Positions 7,292-16,736 of a DNA stretch of 64,000 bases are shown here, in pieces; the stretch's first letter is position 1; each line of letters starts with the position of its first letter. Source of the stretch: an uncultured Dialister sp. Lineage in GTDB: Bacteria > Bacillota > Negativicutes > Veillonellales > Dialisteraceae. The notes below the pieces were generated by a model. It searched no databases. It saw only the letters and a list, made by a program, of their open reading frames with translations, and was not told the origin of the DNA. The stretch lies in NCBI GenBank assembly GCA_900314595.1, contig OMVW01000005.1, positions 1 through 64,000 of the forward strand, written 5' to 3'. The translations under genes and the position numbers were made by a program.

Positions 7292-9460
7292 TTATCTTTT
7301 ACCAAATACCGGCACATAAGGCTCCATCTTCTGGGCAAGGGTCATTTCACTTTCCTGATCCCGCTTTTCGGCCAGTTTCTGGAAGGAAGCCTGGGCGCCC
7401 ACTTTGTTTTCCGGAGCAATTGTCTTGATCCAGGTGCCGTCAGACTGCATGATATGGGCTTTCTGATTGTCCGAGAGTTCGCTGTCTACCATTCCTTTCA
7501 GCCGTCTGCAGAGATCCGGATCCTTTACCGGAATCATCAGTTCCACCCGGTCATTCAGGTTTCTGGGCATCCAGTCTGCAGAGCCCATGTAGATTTCTTC
7601 ACGCCCGCCGTTAAGGAACCAGAAGACGCGGCTGTGTTCCAGGAAGCGGCCTACCAGGCTCCTGACCGTGATATTCTCGGAAATACCCGGAATACCCGGT
7701 TTAATAACGCAGATACCCCGGACGATCAGTTCAATCTTCACGCCTGCCTGGGAAGCTTCGTACAGTTTGGCAATAATTCCTTTATCAAGGAGTGAATTCA
7801 TCTTCGCAATCATATGCGCCGGTTCGCCCCTCTTTGCAAAGGCAATTTCACGATCGATCAGTTCCATGCAGCGCTGTCTCATATTGATAGGAGCCACGAT
7901 GAAGGAATCCCAGATTGGCGGGTCGGAGTATCCGGAAAGCAGATTGAAGAAGGCCGATGCATCCATGCCGAAACGGTCATTGCAGGTAAAGATACCCAGA
8001 TCCGTATAGAGTTTCGCCGTAGAGGCATTATAGTTGCCTGTGGCCACGTGGACATAGCGGCGGATACCATCTTTTTCACGGCGGATGATGAGGGTACACT
8101 TGGAATGGGTTTTGAGTCCCACAAGCCCATAAATGACGTGAGCTCCGGCTTTTTCAAGACGTCTTGCCATGAGTATGTTGTTTGCTTCATCGAAGCGGGC
8201 CTTTACTTCCATAAGGACGGTGACCTGTTTGCCATTCTGGGCTGCTTTTTCCAGTGCCTGAATGATGGGGCTGGAAGAAGAAACGCGGTACAGGGTCTGC
8301 TTGATTGCGAGGACATCCGGGTCAGAGGCGGCGGATGCCACGAAATTAACTACCGAATCATCGAAGGATTCATAGGGCAGATGAACCAGCAGATCCTTTT
8401 CCCGAATCATATCAAAAATATTGGTTTTGTTATTTTTTTCCATCTGGAGCATGGACCAGGGATGATGAGGATGGGCTTCCGGATAGCGGAGCTTATCATA
8501 TCCTTTGATTCCGCAGAATGAGAAGAAGCAGGTCATATCCAGGGGTCCGTCGATTTCATACATATCTTCCGACCCCAGGTTCATTTCGCTGGTCATGAAA
8601 CGGCGCATGAAACGGCTGGCGCCCACCTGGAATTCCAGTCGTACGGCTTCCCCGCGCTGACGCTTTTTCAGCTGTTTCTCCACTTCCACCACCAGGTCCT
8701 GGGCATCCTCTTCGTCCAGATTCAAGTCTGCATCACGGGTGATGCGGAAGGGCCGGGCTTCCAGAAGGTCATATCCGATGAAGAGACGGGCGGCAAAATG
8801 GCAGAGCACCTGTTCAAGGAAGACAAAGTCATGGCGGGAGGGATTTTCAGGATTGTCCGGAAGCCGGATGATACGGGGCAGCACAGAAGGCACCGGAACG
8901 ATGGCTGTCTTCACATCGATATCATTTTCTTCATCCACGTTCATATTTCTTTCATTTCTCTCCAGAAGAAGAGCAATATTTAAACTCTTGGACGCGAGGA
9001 ATGGAAATGGATGGGAAGAGTCCACTGCCATAGGGGTAACTACCGGGAAAATCTGCCTTTCGAAATAGTCATCCAGCCATTTTTCCTGCCTTGGGCTTGC
9101 ATTATTGGGATCGATGAAATAAAGGCCCTCTGTTTCCAGTTCTTTCAGGATCATTTTCAGATACCTGTACTGACGGGCCACCAGGCGCTGGCTTCCTTCA
9201 GAAACCGCCTCCAGCTGTTCTTCAGCAGTCATATTGGCAATATCCCTGCGTTTGACGCCATTTTCTTTCTGGTGCTTCAGGCCTGCCACGCGAATCATGA
9301 AGAATTCATCCAGGTTGGAGCTGGTAATGGCCAGGAATTTCAGTTTTTCCAGAAGAGGATTGTTCGGATCCACTGCTTCCTGCAGCACCCTGCGGTTAAA
9401 CTGAAGCCAGGACAGTTCCCGGTTCAGGTAATATCTATGATCATTCACATCCACGTCCAT
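7292..9460 (-). CDS. ppk1: Polyphosphate kinase 1
   Basis: This enzyme makes long-chain polyphosphate from ATP, reversibly, at the membrane/cytosol. The product has 722 residues, full length for PPK1. The N-terminal domain starts with 'YLNRELSWLQFNRRVL', and the two phospholipase-D-like halves contain the phosphohistidine segment 'HVATGNYNASTAKLYTDLG' and the second catalytic segment 'LEHSRVFWF'. It begins two bases after the Ppx-like gene at 9463, so the two are co-transcribed. An intact Ppx/GppA enzyme is encoded divergently at 11384. Together they form a polyphosphate synthesis and turnover module, linked in other bacteria to stress survival. Confidence 0.96.
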   Translation of the reverse strand: MDVDVNDHRYYLNRELSWLQFNRRVLQEAVDPNNPLLEKLKFLAITSSNLDEFFMIRVAGLKHQKENGVKRRDIANMTAEEQLEAVSEGSQRLVARQYRYLKMILKELETEGLYFIDPNNASPRQEKWLDDYFERQIFPVVTPMAVDSSHPFPFLASKSLNIALLLERNERNMNVDEENDIDVKTAIVPVPSVLPRIIRLPDNPENPSRHDFVFLEQVLCHFAARLFIGYDLLEARPFRITRDADLNLDEEDAQDLVVEVEKQLKKRQRGEAVRLEFQVGASRFMRRFMTSEMNLGSEDMYEIDGPLDMTCFFSFCGIKGYDKLRYPEAHPHHPWSMLQMEKNNKTNIFDMIREKDLLVHLPYESFDDSVVNFVASAASDPDVLAIKQTLYRVSSSSPIIQALEKAAQNGKQVTVLMEVKARFDEANNILMARRLEKAGAHVIYGLVGLKTHSKCTLIIRREKDGIRRYVHVATGNYNASTAKLYTDLGIFTCNDRFGMDASAFFNLLSGYSDPPIWDSFIVAPINMRQRCMELIDREIAFAKRGEPAHMIAKMNSLLDKGIIAKLYEASQAGVKIELIVRGICVIKPGIPGISENITVRSLVGRFLEHSRVFWFLNGGREEIYMGSADWMPRNLNDRVELMIPVKDPDLCRRLKGMVDSELSDNQKAHIMQSDGTWIKTIAPENKVGAQASFQKLAEKRDQESEMTLAQKMEPYVPVFGKR

Positions 9461-9462
9461 AA

Positions 9463-11016
9463 TTACCTCCGCTCAAGCTTGGCTTCCATGCCAAATATAT
9501 TTTCAAAAAGTTCTTTTTCTTTATCAAAAAGCCATGTTTCCAAAGCTGTATTCTCATCGCTCTCATATTCAATGAGGAGGGAGTCTCCCACGATGCGGGC
9601 AGTCACGTCCCTAAGCTTCTGCTTCCTTGCCATATCCATAGCCCGGACAAGGCGGAAGATGGCGATAAGCCTGATAGCCGTCATCTTGGATGATTCTGAC
9701 AGAATCCGGAAAGGTTCGTCATCATCGGTGGGCATGCCTTTATGGTCATAGTACACAATGCAGGCTACAATATCTTTTTCTTTATCTGTAATTCCAAAAA
9801 TATCAGTACCCCGGATGATGTTCCAGGCAGTTGCCGAAGAGCCCAGAAGATTTACATACTTCCCTACCTGATAAAGGATGATGGCCATGCGGAGCAGGAA
9901 TTCGTCCCTGTCATTCAGCCCGTTATATCTGTCAAATGCATGGATAATCTGGTAGCTGTAAAGCTCCATGGCTCTGGCATGTTCCGGTTCATAATAGAAA
10001 TCAGCCGCAATGGACCGGGTCAGTTCCAGATTCTGGGCCCTCATATAAAGGAGTGCCGGATCCTTCGTCTTCATGGCTCCATAGAAAAGGCTGACTGCTT
10101 CTATGAAAGTCATACCCATCATGGCCACATTCTTTACAGGCACATTGGCCAGTATTTCCCTGTATATGTGGATGGTCGGTGCAACGACCGCAGCATTCGA
10201 TTCATCCATATGGTATTTCTGGATAACCATGGATGCAGAAAGCTCACCCACTTCATCGTAGCAGTTCAGAAGTTTTTCCGGGGTCACTTCCGTTATTTTC
10301 TTTTCTATATCAAGGTTCATCAGACTGCCGATGATGCGGGCTTCCCTGCCTGAAAGGATCAGCGTATCGATATTGTACTTTCTCACGGTCACCCAGAGCG
10401 GTTCCATAATGGCATGGATATATTGCCCCAGAGCCCTTGGGAAATCAATAGAATCTCTCTGATTCTGATTGAAAGCTTCCAAAAGGCGCAGCGTTCCGAT
10501 ATGGACATTATGCTGATAGCAGAGGGTTCCGTTTTCCCAGATGGTGAGGCCTACGCAGCCGGAAGTAATATCGACGAAGAGAAAATTCTTTCCCAGCCGG
10601 TTGCCCTCATCTTTATTGAAATATTTAAATTTGTACTGCAGGCCGAAATGCTTGAAATAAATTTCCTGAGGCATATCGATGACCTGCACATGGAAGCCCG
10701 TGTTTACGCGGATCAGGTCCAGAATAGAGCGGCAGTTCTCCGCCTCGCGAAGAGTGGCTGTCGCATAAACGGCATACGTCTTCACCTGATAATCCACCAT
10801 CAGCTGCTTCAGGCCCAGCAGCATATTGCAGAGCTTTTTAATAGAAGGGAAAGAAAGTTTCCTGTGAAGAAATACTTCTTCCCCGAAAGTTGTATCTTTT
10901 TTAACCGACTCAACCACCTGGATGTGCCTGATATCCGTATACTGCACGATGCGCATGGACAGGCTGGATGATCCGATGTGGATGATGCCATACATGAGCG
11001 GCTTTTGTTCCGACAT
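9463..11016 (-). CDS. Degenerate Ppx/GppA-HD family protein (probable pseudoenzyme)
   Basis: The architecture is that of the exopolyphosphatase/GppA family: an actin-like N-terminal region and an HD-type C-terminal region, about 517 residues. The key loops are altered. The first phosphate loop 'DLGSNS' reads 'HIGSSS', the second 'DLGGAS' reads 'DITSGC', the 'GVGGTVRN' loop reads 'LSGREARI', and the HD pair in 'LHDTG' reads 'LYQVG'. The Glu in 'PQEIYF' remains. It may therefore bind polyphosphate or a nucleotide without cutting it. The start at 11016 has GGGGG seven bases upstream; a longer start at 11067 preceded by AAGGTG is possible. It is co-transcribed with ppk1. Confidence 0.8.
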   Translation of the reverse strand: MSEQKPLMYGIIHIGSSSLSMRIVQYTDIRHIQVVESVKKDTTFGEEVFLHRKLSFPSIKKLCNMLLGLKQLMVDYQVKTYAVYATATLREAENCRSILDLIRVNTGFHVQVIDMPQEIYFKHFGLQYKFKYFNKDEGNRLGKNFLFVDITSGCVGLTIWENGTLCYQHNVHIGTLRLLEAFNQNQRDSIDFPRALGQYIHAIMEPLWVTVRKYNIDTLILSGREARIIGSLMNLDIEKKITEVTPEKLLNCYDEVGELSASMVIQKYHMDESNAAVVAPTIHIYREILANVPVKNVAMMGMTFIEAVSLFYGAMKTKDPALLYMRAQNLELTRSIAADFYYEPEHARAMELYSYQIIHAFDRYNGLNDRDEFLLRMAIILYQVGKYVNLLGSSATAWNIIRGTDIFGITDKEKDIVACIVYYDHKGMPTDDDEPFRILSESSKMTAIRLIAIFRLVRAMDMARKQKLRDVTARIVGDSLLIEYESDENTALETWLFDKEKELFENIFGMEAKLERR

Positions 11017-11383
11017 AACGAGCCCCCGTTTCCATATAAAAATTGAGTTTATGCCTTCTTCTAACATTACACCTTAAAGGTAAAACCCATGTAAAAAAAT
11101 CGACAGCTTTGCCGAATACTTTCTTCGGAAAGGAAGAAAATCAATGATCTACTTTTTATATTATTTTAACACATTCACGAATGATTTTGGGACCTGTAAC
11201 CCGCCAGCCTTCTTCCTTGTATGAGAATCCTTTTATAGGCACTCATAAAGAAGAACCAATTGTAAAATTCCTGTAATAAAAGGCACTTTTTCACCCACCG
11301 GCCGTGGATATGATGTAAAATAAAGGAAATATTCCGGCTTTCTGTTTCCCTGTTTCCGGAAAGCCGACTGAGAGGGAGATACC
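11017..11383. other. Divergent promoter region between two Ppx/GppA-type genes
   Basis: This 367-base spacer must hold promoters for the ppk1 operon (minus) and for the gene at 11384 (plus). Weak -10-like words are seen, such as TATGAT near 11310, but no clear promoter or operator could be fixed. No gene is supported here. Confidence 0.45.
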
Positions 11384-12991
11384 ATGGAACGTATAGCAAT
11401 CATCGACCTTGGTTCCAATTCCATCCGCTTCGTCATCATGCAGATTGGCCCCCACGGGTCCTACAAGCTGGTGTATCAGGAAAAGAAATCCATCCGTCTG
11501 GCAGAAGGGATGACCATGGAAACCAGGCTTCTCACAGAGGAGGCCCAGCAGCGGGCCCTGAAATGCCTGGCAGTTTACTCACACATCATTAAAGTACAGA
11601 AAGTGAAAAAGACACTGGCTGTGGCCACCGCGGCCGTAAGGAATGCGGTAAACGGAGCTTCTTTCCTCAGAAGAGTCCGCCTTTCCACAGGCATCCCCAT
11701 GACCATCATTAGCGGCAAGGCAGAAGCGGCGCTGGGTTTCTCAGGCGTTATCCATACCATTGACCGGAGGGATTTCCTCCTCTTTGACCTGGGCGGAGCT
11801 TCTGTAGAAATATCCCTTGTGCGAAACAAGCAGCGGATTCATTCCCTAAGTATCCCCATGGGTGCCGTGACCCTGACGGAAATGTTCCAGTCCTCCGGTA
11901 CCGTGGACTATGAAAAAATCAGTGAAATCCGTGACTATATCCAGCGTCAGCTGAATCAGATTCCCTGGTTCCCGAAAGAGCCGATGGAAGTCATCGGCGT
12001 AGGCGGGACGGTCAGAAACCTGGCCAAGGTCCATCAGCGCTCTTCTTCCTATCCCCTGCCGAAACTCCACAACTACAATCTTCCTGTAGAAAGCCTTTTT
12101 GAAATGGTCAAATCCATCTGTGGAAAGACTTTTGAAGAAAGGAAACATATTTCCGGCCTTTCTGAAGAACGGGCAGATATCATCGTAGCCGGTGCCCTGG
12201 TGGTCCAGGAAATCGTGCGCCGTGCCAAAGCATCCTACCTCACCATTTCCGGCTGCGGTCTCCGTGAGGGACTTTTCTTCCATTATTATGACCCCATTTA
12301 CGACAAAGAGGAAAAATGGAAAGAGGATATGCTGAAAAGTTCCGTTAAAAATTATCTCTATACCCTCCCCATCCAGTACGATTTCCATACTTCCTATGTG
12401 ACAGCCATGGCCCTTTCCATGTTTGACCAGTGGCAAAAAATTCATGGTCTCAATGACCGTATGAGGAAAATACTTACGGCTGCCGGATTCCTCCATGATA
12501 CAGGTACCATCGTCAATTATTACAGCCATGCCAGGCACAGTGCCTACATCACTGCCAATGCCCATATTTTCGGCTGGACTCACCGGGAACAAATCATGTG
12601 CGCCCTGGTCTGCGCATTCCATCATGGTTACTCCAACAAATACCTGAAAGGTGCCAGTCATGCCAGGATTCTTTCAGAATTACAGATGAAGCAGGTCCGT
12701 ATGCTTTCTCTTTTCCTGGCCCTGGCAGAAGGACTCGACGAAAGTCATGAACAGTGCATTACCCGCATTATATGCACTGCCGGCAAAACGGCCATGGACC
12801 TTCGGATTTACACAAACCGTGAAAATTTCGACGTTCCTGCCCATGCTGTGCAGCACCTGATTCCCGAATTCCGTAAAATCTTCCAGCTGCCCCTCAGAAT
12901 CCAGTGGTTCCCGGGAAGCACCATAAAAAATGAAATGAAAGACACTGCAGAAGGATTGGAATTTGATATATCCGGGGAGAAGACGGAGTAA
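11384..12991 (+). CDS. Exopolyphosphatase / guanosine pentaphosphate phosphatase with HD domain
   Basis: This Ppx/GppA-family hydrolase removes phosphate from polyphosphate ends or from pppGpp. All family loops are intact: 'IDLGSNSIRFVI' at the N-terminus, catalytic Glu in 'SGKAEAALGF', 'FDLGGASVEISLV', and 'GVGGTVRNLAKV'. The C-terminal half carries an HD domain ('AGFLHDTGTIVNYY', 'CAFHHGYSNK'). Length 535 matches long Ppx forms. A GAGAGGGAG ribosome site precedes the ATG. It is divergent from ppk1 and its degenerate paralogue. Whether polyphosphate or pppGpp is the main substrate cannot be told from sequence. Confidence 0.92.
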   Translation: MERIAIIDLGSNSIRFVIMQIGPHGSYKLVYQEKKSIRLAEGMTMETRLLTEEAQQRALKCLAVYSHIIKVQKVKKTLAVATAAVRNAVNGASFLRRVRLSTGIPMTIISGKAEAALGFSGVIHTIDRRDFLLFDLGGASVEISLVRNKQRIHSLSIPMGAVTLTEMFQSSGTVDYEKISEIRDYIQRQLNQIPWFPKEPMEVIGVGGTVRNLAKVHQRSSSYPLPKLHNYNLPVESLFEMVKSICGKTFEERKHISGLSEERADIIVAGALVVQEIVRRAKASYLTISGCGLREGLFFHYYDPIYDKEEKWKEDMLKSSVKNYLYTLPIQYDFHTSYVTAMALSMFDQWQKIHGLNDRMRKILTAAGFLHDTGTIVNYYSHARHSAYITANAHIFGWTHREQIMCALVCAFHHGYSNKYLKGASHARILSELQMKQVRMLSLFLALAEGLDESHEQCITRIICTAGKTAMDLRIYTNRENFDVPAHAVQHLIPEFRKIFQLPLRIQWFPGSTIKNEMKDTAEGLEFDISGEKTE

Positions 12992-13036
12992 GTTCATGAA
13001 TCGTTTCTCCCACATTTACTTTTACCGTTTGTCAAT

Positions 13037-13062
13037 CGTGATTCGTGGTTCGTGGTCCGTGG
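13037..13062 (+). repeat. Heptanucleotide-period repeat (TTCGTGG type)
   Basis: It reads as consecutive 7-mers GATTCGT, GGTTCGT, GGTCCGT, GG. It lies between the stop of the phosphatase gene and its terminator, in the sense direction of that gene. It is a member of the dispersed family described in the findings. Confidence 0.7.
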
Positions 13063-13064
13063 AA

Positions 13065-13095
13065 ATGGCGCCTTATATAAAAGGCGCCATTTTTA
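13065..13095 (+). terminator. Terminator of the Ppx/GppA gene
   Basis: The 10-bp stem ATGGCGCCTT/AAGGCGCCAT is followed by TTTTTATA. Confidence 0.9.
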
Positions 13096-13107
13096 TATTT
13101 CCCATAC

Positions 13108-13146
13108 AAAAAGCTGATTATCCGATATTCGGATAATCAGCTTTTT
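13108..13146. terminator. Bidirectional terminator
   Basis: A long perfect stem (AAAAAGCTGATTATCCGA and its complement) has A and T runs at the two ends, so it works in both directions. It separates the convergent phosphatase and glyS genes. Confidence 0.9.
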
Positions 13147-13186
13147 AAATGATTTTTATTTCATGAGCTCAAAGTCAGGGAAAACT

Positions 13187-13231
13187 CCTGACTGTAAACT
13201 AGCCACTGCCAACTAAATGCTGACAGCTATT
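13187..13231 (-). repeat. Heptanucleotide-period repeat (AGCTGTC/AGTGGCT type)
   Basis: On the minus strand directly after the glyS stop it reads AGCTGTC, AGCATTT, AGTTGGC, AGTGGCT, AGTTTAC, AGTCAGG. The word GCTGACAGCTATTTC (plus strand) recurs exactly after the TPR gene at 47733. Confidence 0.65.
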
Positions 13232-15283
13232 TCACACCAGCTTGCTGAAATCGCCCCAGGTATCGAAGAGAGCAAGCGTCTTTTTGAGCTGGGAAATACG
13301 GTTTGCCTTTACGGATTCGTCTTTCACCATAACCATAACCTGGTCAAGGTATGCATTCACAGGAGCCGTCAGTTCCTTGAGGAATGGCAGAGCTGCCGCA
13401 TAGTCATAGGCTGCAAAGAGCGGCGAAACTTCTACCGTAGCTTTTTCAAGTGCTGCCTGGAGATTCTTTTCTGCTTCATCTTCAAAGAGGTCCGGATTGA
13501 TTTCTCCGCCTTCTTTGCCCTTTGTAATGTTGGCAAGGCGAGTCACTGCCTGGCGAAGATCGGCTTCTTCTTTCAGATGGCTTTCGGTCATAGCTCTGGC
13601 TTTCAGGAAGATAGCATAAATATCATCTACAGGACCTGCAAGGACCGCATCAATGATGTCGTATGCGATTCCTTCATCAAGAAGGATAGCCCTGATTCTC
13701 TGACGGAAGAAATCTTCCACCTGAGAGAGGACGGTCTTCTTCTGTTCCGCTTCACCCGGAAGAAGTTCGAGAGCCTTTTCAATGCCTCTTCTGATATCCC
13801 AGTGAATCTTACCATCAGTAATGATATTGACTGCACCAATGGTCTGGCGGCGGAGTGCGAAGGGATCCTGGGAACCGGTCGGGATAAGTCCGCGGAGGAA
13901 GGTGGCAGCCAGATTGTCCAGCTTATCTGCCAGAGAAAGGGCACGTCCGATGGATTCCTGCGGGAGAATATCACCGGCAAAGCGCGGCATGTACTGTTCG
14001 AAAACAGCCTGGGCCACATTCTTCTTTTCCCCGTCCAGAAGGGCATATTCCTTGCCCATTTCGCCCTGGAGTTCAGTGAATTCGGTAACCATACCGGTAG
14101 CCAGGTCGGATTTGGAAAGGTAAGCGGCTCTGTCTGCATCAGAGAGTTCTTCAGCAGAGAAATTCCAGTCTTTTCCGATGGCAGCAGTCAGTTTCTGCAG
14201 GCGGTCTGCCTTGTCCAGCATGGTGCCCATGCCTTCCTGATAATTAATACGGGTGAGGCCTTCTCTATGGCCTTCCAGGGATTTTTTACGGTCGTTTTCG
14301 AAGAAGAATTTCGCATCGTCCAGACGGGCACGAAGTACCCTTTCATTCCCGATCTGTACATTATGAATAGCCCTGGTTCCGCCGTTTCTGACCGTAAGGA
14401 AATAAGGCATAAGGCTGCCATCTTCATTTCTTACCGGGTAGTAACGCTGGTGATCGCGCATCGGGGTAACCACTGCCGGTACCGGAAGCTTCAGGAATTC
14501 ATCATCGATACGTCCATAGAGGGGAGTCGGATATTCGACGAGGTAGTTGATTTCTTCCAGAAGATCCGCATTATGCCAGACATGACCGCCCAGTTCTTCA
14601 GCGACCTTCAGGAGGCCCTCTTTGATAAGTTCTCTTCTTTCGTCCTGGTCAACGATGACGAAAGCTTTGCGCATGGTTTCTTTATAATCTTCCGGTTTTT
14701 CAATGGTTACCGGTTCCTTGCAGAGGAAACGATGGCCACGGCTTACACGGCCGCTCTTTACATGAGCAAATTCCATGGGCACTATCTGGTCACCGGCAAG
14801 AGCAACAAGCCAGCGGACAGGGCGGATGAAATGAACTTCTTCAGAAGCCCAGCGCATGGATTTGGCAAAAGTGAGACCTGTAATGAAAGACAGGAACAGG
14901 TCCGGCAGTACTTCTTCCACTGCCTTGCCCTTATTTACTACATTAGCCCAGGTATAGTCCCCTTCCTTAATGAGCTGGGAAGGATCGATATGCTGGCCTC
15001 TGGCGAAGCCTTGTGCCGCGCGGGTCGGATTTCCATCAGCATCAAAAGCTGCCTTGATGGAAGGGCCGCGCTTCTTCACTTCTTCATCAGGCTGGCGGTC
15101 AGCGGCATTTTTCACGAGTACTGCCAGACGGCGGGGAGTCGCATAAACGGTAATTTTGTCGAAGGAAATACGGCTTTCTTTAAATTTCGCGTCAGAAAGA
15201 GCTCTCAGCTGATCCACCACACCGGACATAATATTGGCCGGCATTTCTTCTGTACCGATTTCTAAAAGAAGATTTTTACTCAT
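13232..15283 (-). CDS. glyS: Glycyl-tRNA synthetase beta subunit
   Basis: This is the beta chain of the bacterial alpha2-beta2 glycyl-tRNA synthetase, which binds and orients tRNA-Gly for charging. It has 683 residues, typical length. The N-terminus '[15 protein letters not shown]' is the family signature, and an HD-like middle region and an anticodon-binding C-terminus follow. The gene overlaps glyQ by four bases and is co-transcribed with it under a T-box. A long open frame on the opposite strand is a shadow. Confidence 0.97.
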   Translation of the reverse strand: MSKNLLLEIGTEEMPANIMSGVVDQLRALSDAKFKESRISFDKITVYATPRRLAVLVKNAADRQPDEEVKKRGPSIKAAFDADGNPTRAAQGFARGQHIDPSQLIKEGDYTWANVVNKGKAVEEVLPDLFLSFITGLTFAKSMRWASEEVHFIRPVRWLVALAGDQIVPMEFAHVKSGRVSRGHRFLCKEPVTIEKPEDYKETMRKAFVIVDQDERRELIKEGLLKVAEELGGHVWHNADLLEEINYLVEYPTPLYGRIDDEFLKLPVPAVVTPMRDHQRYYPVRNEDGSLMPYFLTVRNGGTRAIHNVQIGNERVLRARLDDAKFFFENDRKKSLEGHREGLTRINYQEGMGTMLDKADRLQKLTAAIGKDWNFSAEELSDADRAAYLSKSDLATGMVTEFTELQGEMGKEYALLDGEKKNVAQAVFEQYMPRFAGDILPQESIGRALSLADKLDNLAATFLRGLIPTGSQDPFALRRQTIGAVNIITDGKIHWDIRRGIEKALELLPGEAEQKKTVLSQVEDFFRQRIRAILLDEGIAYDIIDAVLAGPVDDIYAIFLKARAMTESHLKEEADLRQAVTRLANITKGKEGGEINPDLFEDEAEKNLQAALEKATVEVSPLFAAYDYAAALPFLKELTAPVNAYLDQVMVMVKDESVKANRISQLKKTLALFDTWGDFSKLV

Positions 15284-16161
15284 TTTCCTTCACTTCCTTT
15301 CAGCATGGGGAATCCCAGTTCTTTACGTTTTTTCAGCCAGGCCTTTGCACAGGCTCTGGCCAGATTTCTGACACGTCCGATATATTCGGTACGTTCAGAA
15401 AGGGAAATGGCACCGGCAGCATCAAGCAGATTGAAGCTGTGGGAACATTTCAATACATAGTCGTAAGCCGGGAGCACATAGCCCAGCTTGCTGATGCGGT
15501 AGGCTTCTTTTTCATACATATCAAAAAGTTTGAAAAGCATATCATGGTCCGACAGTTCATAGCTGTATACGGACTGTTCATATTCATTTTCATGCCATAC
15601 GTCGCCATAGGTTACGCCATCAGTCCATACCAGATCATATACATTGTCTACCTGCTGGATATACATGGCGATACGTTCCAGACCGTAGGTAATTTCTACG
15701 GATACCGGATGTTCATCAATTCCGCCGACCTGCTGGAAATAGGTAAATTGGGTGATTTCCATACCGTCCAGCCATACTTCCCAGCCGATGCCCCAGGCAC
15801 CGAGGGTCGGGGATTCCCAGTTATCTTCTACGAAACGGATATCATGTTCCTCCGGATCGATACCCAGTTCTTTCAGGGATTCCAGGTAAGTCTCCTGAAT
15901 GTTGTTCGGGGACGGTTTCATAATCACCTGGAACTGATGATGCTGATAGAGACGGTTCGGGTTTTCGCCATAACGACCGTCATCGGGGCGTCTGGATGGT
16001 TCAACGTAAGCCACATTCCAGGGTTCCGGTCCGATGGTGCGCAGGAATGTGAAAGGGTTCATGGTGCCGGCACCTTTTTCAGTATCGTAAGCTTCACCAA
16101 GAACGCAGCCCTGGCGGGACCAGAATTTCTGGAGTGCCAAAATAATCTGCTGAAATGTCAT
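15280..16161 (-). CDS. glyQ: Glycyl-tRNA synthetase alpha subunit
   Basis: This class II catalytic subunit activates glycine and transfers it to tRNA-Gly together with GlyS. It has 293 residues; '[17 protein letters not shown]' and 'YEVEPGAGT'-equivalent '[17 protein letters not shown]' identify the family. AGGAGG lies five bases before the ATG. The upstream T-box leader fits regulation by uncharged tRNA-Gly. Confidence 0.97.
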   Translation of the reverse strand: MTFQQIILALQKFWSRQGCVLGEAYDTEKGAGTMNPFTFLRTIGPEPWNVAYVEPSRRPDDGRYGENPNRLYQHHQFQVIMKPSPNNIQETYLESLKELGIDPEEHDIRFVEDNWESPTLGAWGIGWEVWLDGMEITQFTYFQQVGGIDEHPVSVEITYGLERIAMYIQQVDNVYDLVWTDGVTYGDVWHENEYEQSVYSYELSDHDMLFKLFDMYEKEAYRISKLGYVLPAYDYVLKCSHSFNLLDAAGAISLSERTEYIGRVRNLARACAKAWLKKRKELGFPMLKGSEGK

Positions 16162-16184
16162 ATTTCCTCCTGAAAAACAATATA

Positions 16185-16395
16185 AAATCCCTGTAACAAT
16201 ACGTTACAGGGACGAGTTACAGGGAATAACCCGCGGTTCCACCCTCATTGGTCTTGCGGCCCGCCTTCATTTATAGCAGCCCTACTTCATTCAGGCAGCA
16301 GCTCCGAAGCGCCTTCCGCATCCTGCCGGACTTTCACCCTCACCGGCTCGCTGATTATGCGTACTCCTCTTCTTCATCACCGTAGTTATGGACTT
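16185..16395 (-). promoter_or_regulatory. T-box leader (glycine) upstream of glyQS
   Basis: On the minus strand the T-box core AGGGTGGAACCGCGG lies at 16231-16245. It is followed by a terminator hairpin TCCCTGTAAC/GTTACAGGGA with TTTTATAT (16185-16213). The upstream stretch contains the conserved GCGAGCCGG and GGGTGAAAGTCCGG elements. In this class, uncharged tRNA pairs with the leader and favours the antiterminator. The glycine assignment comes from the downstream genes; the specifier codon and the leader start were not resolved by eye. Confidence 0.9.
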
Positions 16396-16736
16396 ATAGT
16401 AGCAAATCGGGGTTCAAAAGTAAAGAGTCATTTCATATTTGATGAAAATAAATACAGGTGAAGAAGCTTTTGAATCGGGAGTAACGGGAGTATCGGGGCT
16501 GCCGGGATAGTAGCGGCGCAGAACAGAAAAAGTTCCGCCCTTTTATATATTTTGTGATTGTATCCGGTAAACCAAAAATTATCTCTTAAAGCCGGAAAGG
16601 ACGAAATTCTAAAATCAAACCCCGACCAGCAGTCAATATTTTGGGAAATTTTGCCTATTCTCTGTAAAAATTCACCGGAAATCATGATAAAATAATAGAT
16701 ATCAGACAATATTTCTCTTTCGTGAGGTGAATTGAT
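16396..16736. other. Divergent spacer between the glyQS leader and the WG-repeat gene
   Basis: There is no gene. It includes a short run with about a 9-base period (16475-16510: TCGGGAGTA, ACGGGAGTA, TCGGGGCTG, CCGGGATAG). The ribosome site GAGGTG for the gene at 16737 lies at its right end. Promoters could not be fixed. Confidence 0.4.

Noticed and set aside
11384..12991. Both Ppx/GppA-type genes as two working exopolyphosphatases
   Set aside because: Only the plus-strand copy keeps the phosphate loops and the HD pair.
13217..15265. 682-codon open frame on the plus strand opposite glyS
   Set aside because: It mirrors glyS, which is a clear housekeeping gene. The frame is open only because of codon bias; the product has no domain and there is no ribosome site.
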